This document shows positions 6,010 through 7,722 of a stretch of DNA of 7,722 nt, one piece after another. The stretch is taken from positions 1-7,722 of the forward strand of contig SKIC01000067.1 in NCBI GenBank assembly GCA_007116685.1, in the 5' to 3' direction. This stretch comes from Balneolales bacterium (lineage in GTDB: Bacteria > Bacteroidota > Rhodothermia > Balneolales > Natronogracilivirgulaceae). Made by a program: the position numbers and the translations under genes. The notes under the pieces are model-generated. The model was not told the origin of the DNA. It ran no database searches and saw nothing but the letters and a program-made list of their open reading frames with translations. Within the stretch, counting starts at the first letter, position 1. Each line of letters begins with the position of its first letter.

Positions 6010-6489
6010 ATGAGCAAAAATTGGCTCGTCGATGCTCATAACGTGTTACATACACAACCTGCTTTATGGAAAAAATACAAGCACAACCGTAAAGAAGCGC
6101 TTGAGTCTTTTATTCTTTTGATGGATTCAATCTGTAGCAGGCGAGGCAAGCGAGCAACCTTGATTTTTGATGGTCATCATTTGGCTTTATCTGCAAAATC
6201 CGAATATTGCAAATGGCGATTTTCGGGAGAAAAAACCGCTGATGATGTTATTTATGCCTTGTCTAAATCCAAAGGTGCAGCTTCCAGGTGGATAATTGTG
6301 AGCAACGACAGGGAATTGAAGAGCAAGGTCCGCAACTTAGGAGTTACTTCTGTAAGCGTAGGCTCGGTTTTAAGCAATAAAAAAGGCAGCAAGGGATCAT
6401 CAGAAACAGTTCTCAAACCTGATTACGAACCGGATGAAACAGAAATCACTTTGATGAATTTAGCCCTGAGATTGAAATCCGATGAATAA
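6010..6489 (+). CDS. NYN-domain protein, YacP-like putative ribonuclease
   Basis: A 159-residue PIN-like NYN-domain protein. Characteristic features are the first-strand W-L-V-D8-A-H-N11 (family form VDGYN), FDGHH with D54, T-A-D78-D79 and VSND100, which together could form the acidic metal-binding centre of a nuclease. The family includes Bacillus YacP/Rae1, a ribosome-associated endoribonuclease, but family membership alone does not show the same target here. Residues 119-133 form a low-complexity Ser/Lys/Gly stretch and the last 20 residues an acidic-to-helical tail. The gene starts 9 bases after the synthase stop, with a weak AAGG (5999-6002) overlapping that stop. Its own stop overlaps the next start by 8 bases. 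Catalytic residues appear intact. Function in this operon is unknown. Confidence 0.83.
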   Translation: MSKNWLVDAHNVLHTQPALWKKYKHNRKEALESFILLMDSICSRRGKRATLIFDGHHLALSAKSEYCKWRFSGEKTADDVIYALSKSKGAASRWIIVSNDRELKSKVRNLGVTSVSVGSVLSNKKGSKGSSETVLKPDYEPDETEITLMNLALRLKSDE

Positions 6490-7279
6490 TCAGTCTGTCC
6501 ATAAACCTCATAAAAATTACCGCTACCTGTTTGTATCGGATGCGCATTTGGGTGGATTTTCTGATGCGAAAAATCTCGAACTAGAAAATGCTTTTCTTAA
6601 ACTCATCGACTTCTGCAAAAAAGAGCATTTGGAGATGATTATACTCGGTGATCTGTTTGATTATTGGATGGAAGTGGGCTCCTATATTCCAAAAGTCGGC
6701 AGTCGTGTATGCGAAAGATTTAAAGAGCTTCATGAAAAAACCGGAAAAAAAACTCTATTCATCACAGGTAATCATGATAATTGGACGTATGGATATTTAT
6801 CTGATGAAATAGGTTTTCGTATCGTAAATGACAGTTTTCAGTTACCTCTTCAAAATGGATACGCCCTTCTATATCACGGAGATGGTCTGCCTGATGAGAA
6901 CTTGAATCTTGTTCGTCCTGCTTTTCATCGATTCCTCAGAAATCCGTATTTTACCGTATTGTACAAAAGTATTTTGCCTGGCAAATTAGCAGTTGAAATC
7001 ATGCGTTTGTTTTCAAAATGCAGCAGAATGTTGTCTTCTGATGATGACAAACTCAAAAGAACGCTAATCGATTCCAAGGCGAAAGAACTGCTGGAACTAG
7101 AAATTGCCGATGCTATCCTTTGCGGACACCATCATAAGGCTACTTTTCAGACAATCAATAACCGTATATATATGAATACGGGTAATTTTTATAACGACAG
7201 AAACGTTGGTTTATATGTTGATGGGCAATTCAGCCCGGCAATTTGGCATGAAACCGAAAATCTCCTGGTAACCGAATAA
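6482..7279 (+). CDS. lpxH: LpxH-like UDP-2,3-diacylglucosamine diphosphatase (metallophosphoesterase)
   Basis: A 265-residue calcineurin-type metallophosphoesterase. Metal-binding residues are clear: D20 and H22 (SDAHLGG), D57 (GDLFDYW), N97-H98-D99 (GNHD), H132 (HGDG), H216 and H218 (GHHH). GDLFDYW, the HGDG block, the helical insertion after it (about 140-205) and the C-terminal NTGNFYND fit the LpxH group. LpxH splits UDP-2,3-diacylglucosamine to lipid X at the inner membrane in lipid A synthesis. Proteobacterial LpxH has GNRD where this has GNHD; my recollection is that Bacteroidota homologues also carry GNHD, so this could be a lineage form. Substrate is therefore inferred, and another nucleotide-lipid or phosphoesterase role is possible. 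Its ATG overlaps the NYN gene by 8 bases (translational coupling likely). A penicillin-binding protein gene follows 10 bases later. Confidence 0.82.
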   Translation: MNNQSVHKPHKNYRYLFVSDAHLGGFSDAKNLELENAFLKLIDFCKKEHLEMIILGDLFDYWMEVGSYIPKVGSRVCERFKELHEKTGKKTLFITGNHDNWTYGYLSDEIGFRIVNDSFQLPLQNGYALLYHGDGLPDENLNLVRPAFHRFLRNPYFTVLYKSILPGKLAVEIMRLFSKCSRMLSSDDDKLKRTLIDSKAKELLELEIADAILCGHHHKATFQTINNRIYMNTGNFYNDRNVGLYVDGQFSPAIWHETENLLVTE

Positions 7280-7289
7280 CGATATATTA

Positions 7290-7722
7290 ATGAGTGACAA
7301 GCCATTAGATCATGAACAGCCGGACATGGATCGCTACTTTAACGATCCTGAGTATCGTAGAAAAATCCTCGAGGAGAGAAAAAAGAATCGTTTTGACTTG
7401 AGCGGCCCCAAGAAAGAGAAAAAAGATCAGAGCTCTTTTAATCTCAAGAAAAAATCTGATGGCGAATCAGGAGAAAAAAAGAAAAAGGCATCCAATTACG
7501 AAAAACCCGTAAAGGAAGAAAAAGCAAAATCATCTTCTGCTGACGATAAAAAAGCCTCCACTCCGCCCCCTCCTACTCCAAGCAATGGCAGAAAACGCAT
7601 AGGATGGGGACCCATTCTCGGCGGTTTCGCCGGTATTGTTATCTTGCTTATTGGTTTGGGTCTATTGTTTCTGAATTATTTGATTCAGGGGATGCCTTCC
7701 ATTGAGGAACTTGAAAATCCTC
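7290..7722 (+). CDS. Class A penicillin-binding protein (transglycosylase/transpeptidase), N-terminal fragment
   Basis: The first 144 codons of a gene cut by the right edge, starting with the ATG 10 bases after the LpxH-like stop. Residues 1-100 are a charged, probably disordered cytoplasmic tail: an N-terminal DRYFNDPEYRRKILEERKK segment (14-32, likely helical), then Lys/Glu/Ser-rich sequence and a TPPPPTP stretch (91-97). Residues about 104-130 form one transmembrane segment (GWGPILGGFAGIVILLIGLG onward). Just outside it is the sequence QGMPSIEELENP (133-144), which closely matches the G-L-P-S-x-x-x-L-E-N-P start of the periplasmic glycosyltransferase region in PBP1a-type enzymes. The catalytic domains (glycosyltransferase glutamates, transpeptidase SxxK) are outside the window, so activity cannot be verified. 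Type II topology with no cleavable signal fits the family. The tail is unusually long compared with E. coli PBP1a. Confidence 0.85.
   Translation, partial: MSDKPLDHEQPDMDRYFNDPEYRRKILEERKKNRFDLSGPKKEKKDQSSFNLKKKSDGESGEKKKKASNYEKPVKEEKAKSSSADDKKASTPPPPTPSNGRKRIGWGPILGGFAGIVILLIGLGLLFLNYLIQGMPSIEELENP

Noticed and set aside
6010..6489. NYN/PIN-like protein as a toxin of a toxin-antitoxin pair
   Set aside because: There is no small antitoxin gene next to it: its neighbours are large housekeeping enzymes, and its motifs fit YacP rather than VapC.
1..7722. Mobile element, CRISPR array, tRNA/rRNA or defence system
   Set aside because: No terminal repeats, transposase or integrase, spaced direct repeats or RNA gene folds were seen; almost all bases belong to conserved housekeeping genes with uniform composition.

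Overview
This is a compact, ordinary-looking stretch of bacterial housekeeping chromosome, AT-rich (about 40% GC by eye), with two divergent gene clusters separated by a 191-base intergenic region. It holds eleven protein genes, of which the first (fabH) and last (a class A penicillin-binding protein) are cut by the window ends. I see no RNA gene, mobile element, CRISPR array or defence system. A lipid A-type phosphatase (LpxH-like) points to a Gram-negative with lipopolysaccharide. The near absence of Shine-Dalgarno sequences, with AT-rich start regions, and a GNHD-type LpxH suggest the Bacteroidota / Balneolota / Rhodothermota group. That placement is inference and was not tested by a search.

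Leftward cluster (minus strand, reading from 4792 down to 1): pfkA (6-phosphofructokinase, GTG start), pgi (glucose-6-phosphate isomerase), a deoxynucleoside kinase, a 55-base gap that may hold a promoter, then the widely conserved block yceD/DUF177 - rpmF (ribosomal protein L32) - plsX (phosphate acyltransferase) - fabH (KAS III). Gaps are 14, 3, 55, 16, 26 and 6 bases, so all seven genes could be co-transcribed, or they could form two adjacent units. Functionally this joins upper glycolysis and deoxynucleoside salvage to a block combining ribosome biogenesis with initiation of fatty acid and phospholipid synthesis.

Intergenic region 4793-4983: it holds a plausible promoter for the rightward cluster and two back-to-back inverted repeats (4838-4858 and 4860-4878). 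The repeats would lie in the leader of pfkA if transcription starts upstream of them. They are the most unexplained signal in the window.

Rightward cluster (plus strand, from 4984): a long-chain trans-polyprenyl diphosphate synthase, a small NYN-domain (YacP-like) putative ribonuclease, the LpxH-like metallophosphoesterase and the N-terminus of a bifunctional penicillin-binding protein with an unusually long charged cytoplasmic tail. Gaps are +9, -8 (overlap) and +10 bases, so this is almost certainly one operon. Three of the four products serve isoprenoid, lipid A or peptidoglycan synthesis. The NYN nuclease is the odd member.

I did not find evidence of a novel multi-gene system. The items worth a second look are the structured pfkA leader, the NYN nuclease inside an envelope operon, the PBP tail, and the substrate of the LpxH-like enzyme.
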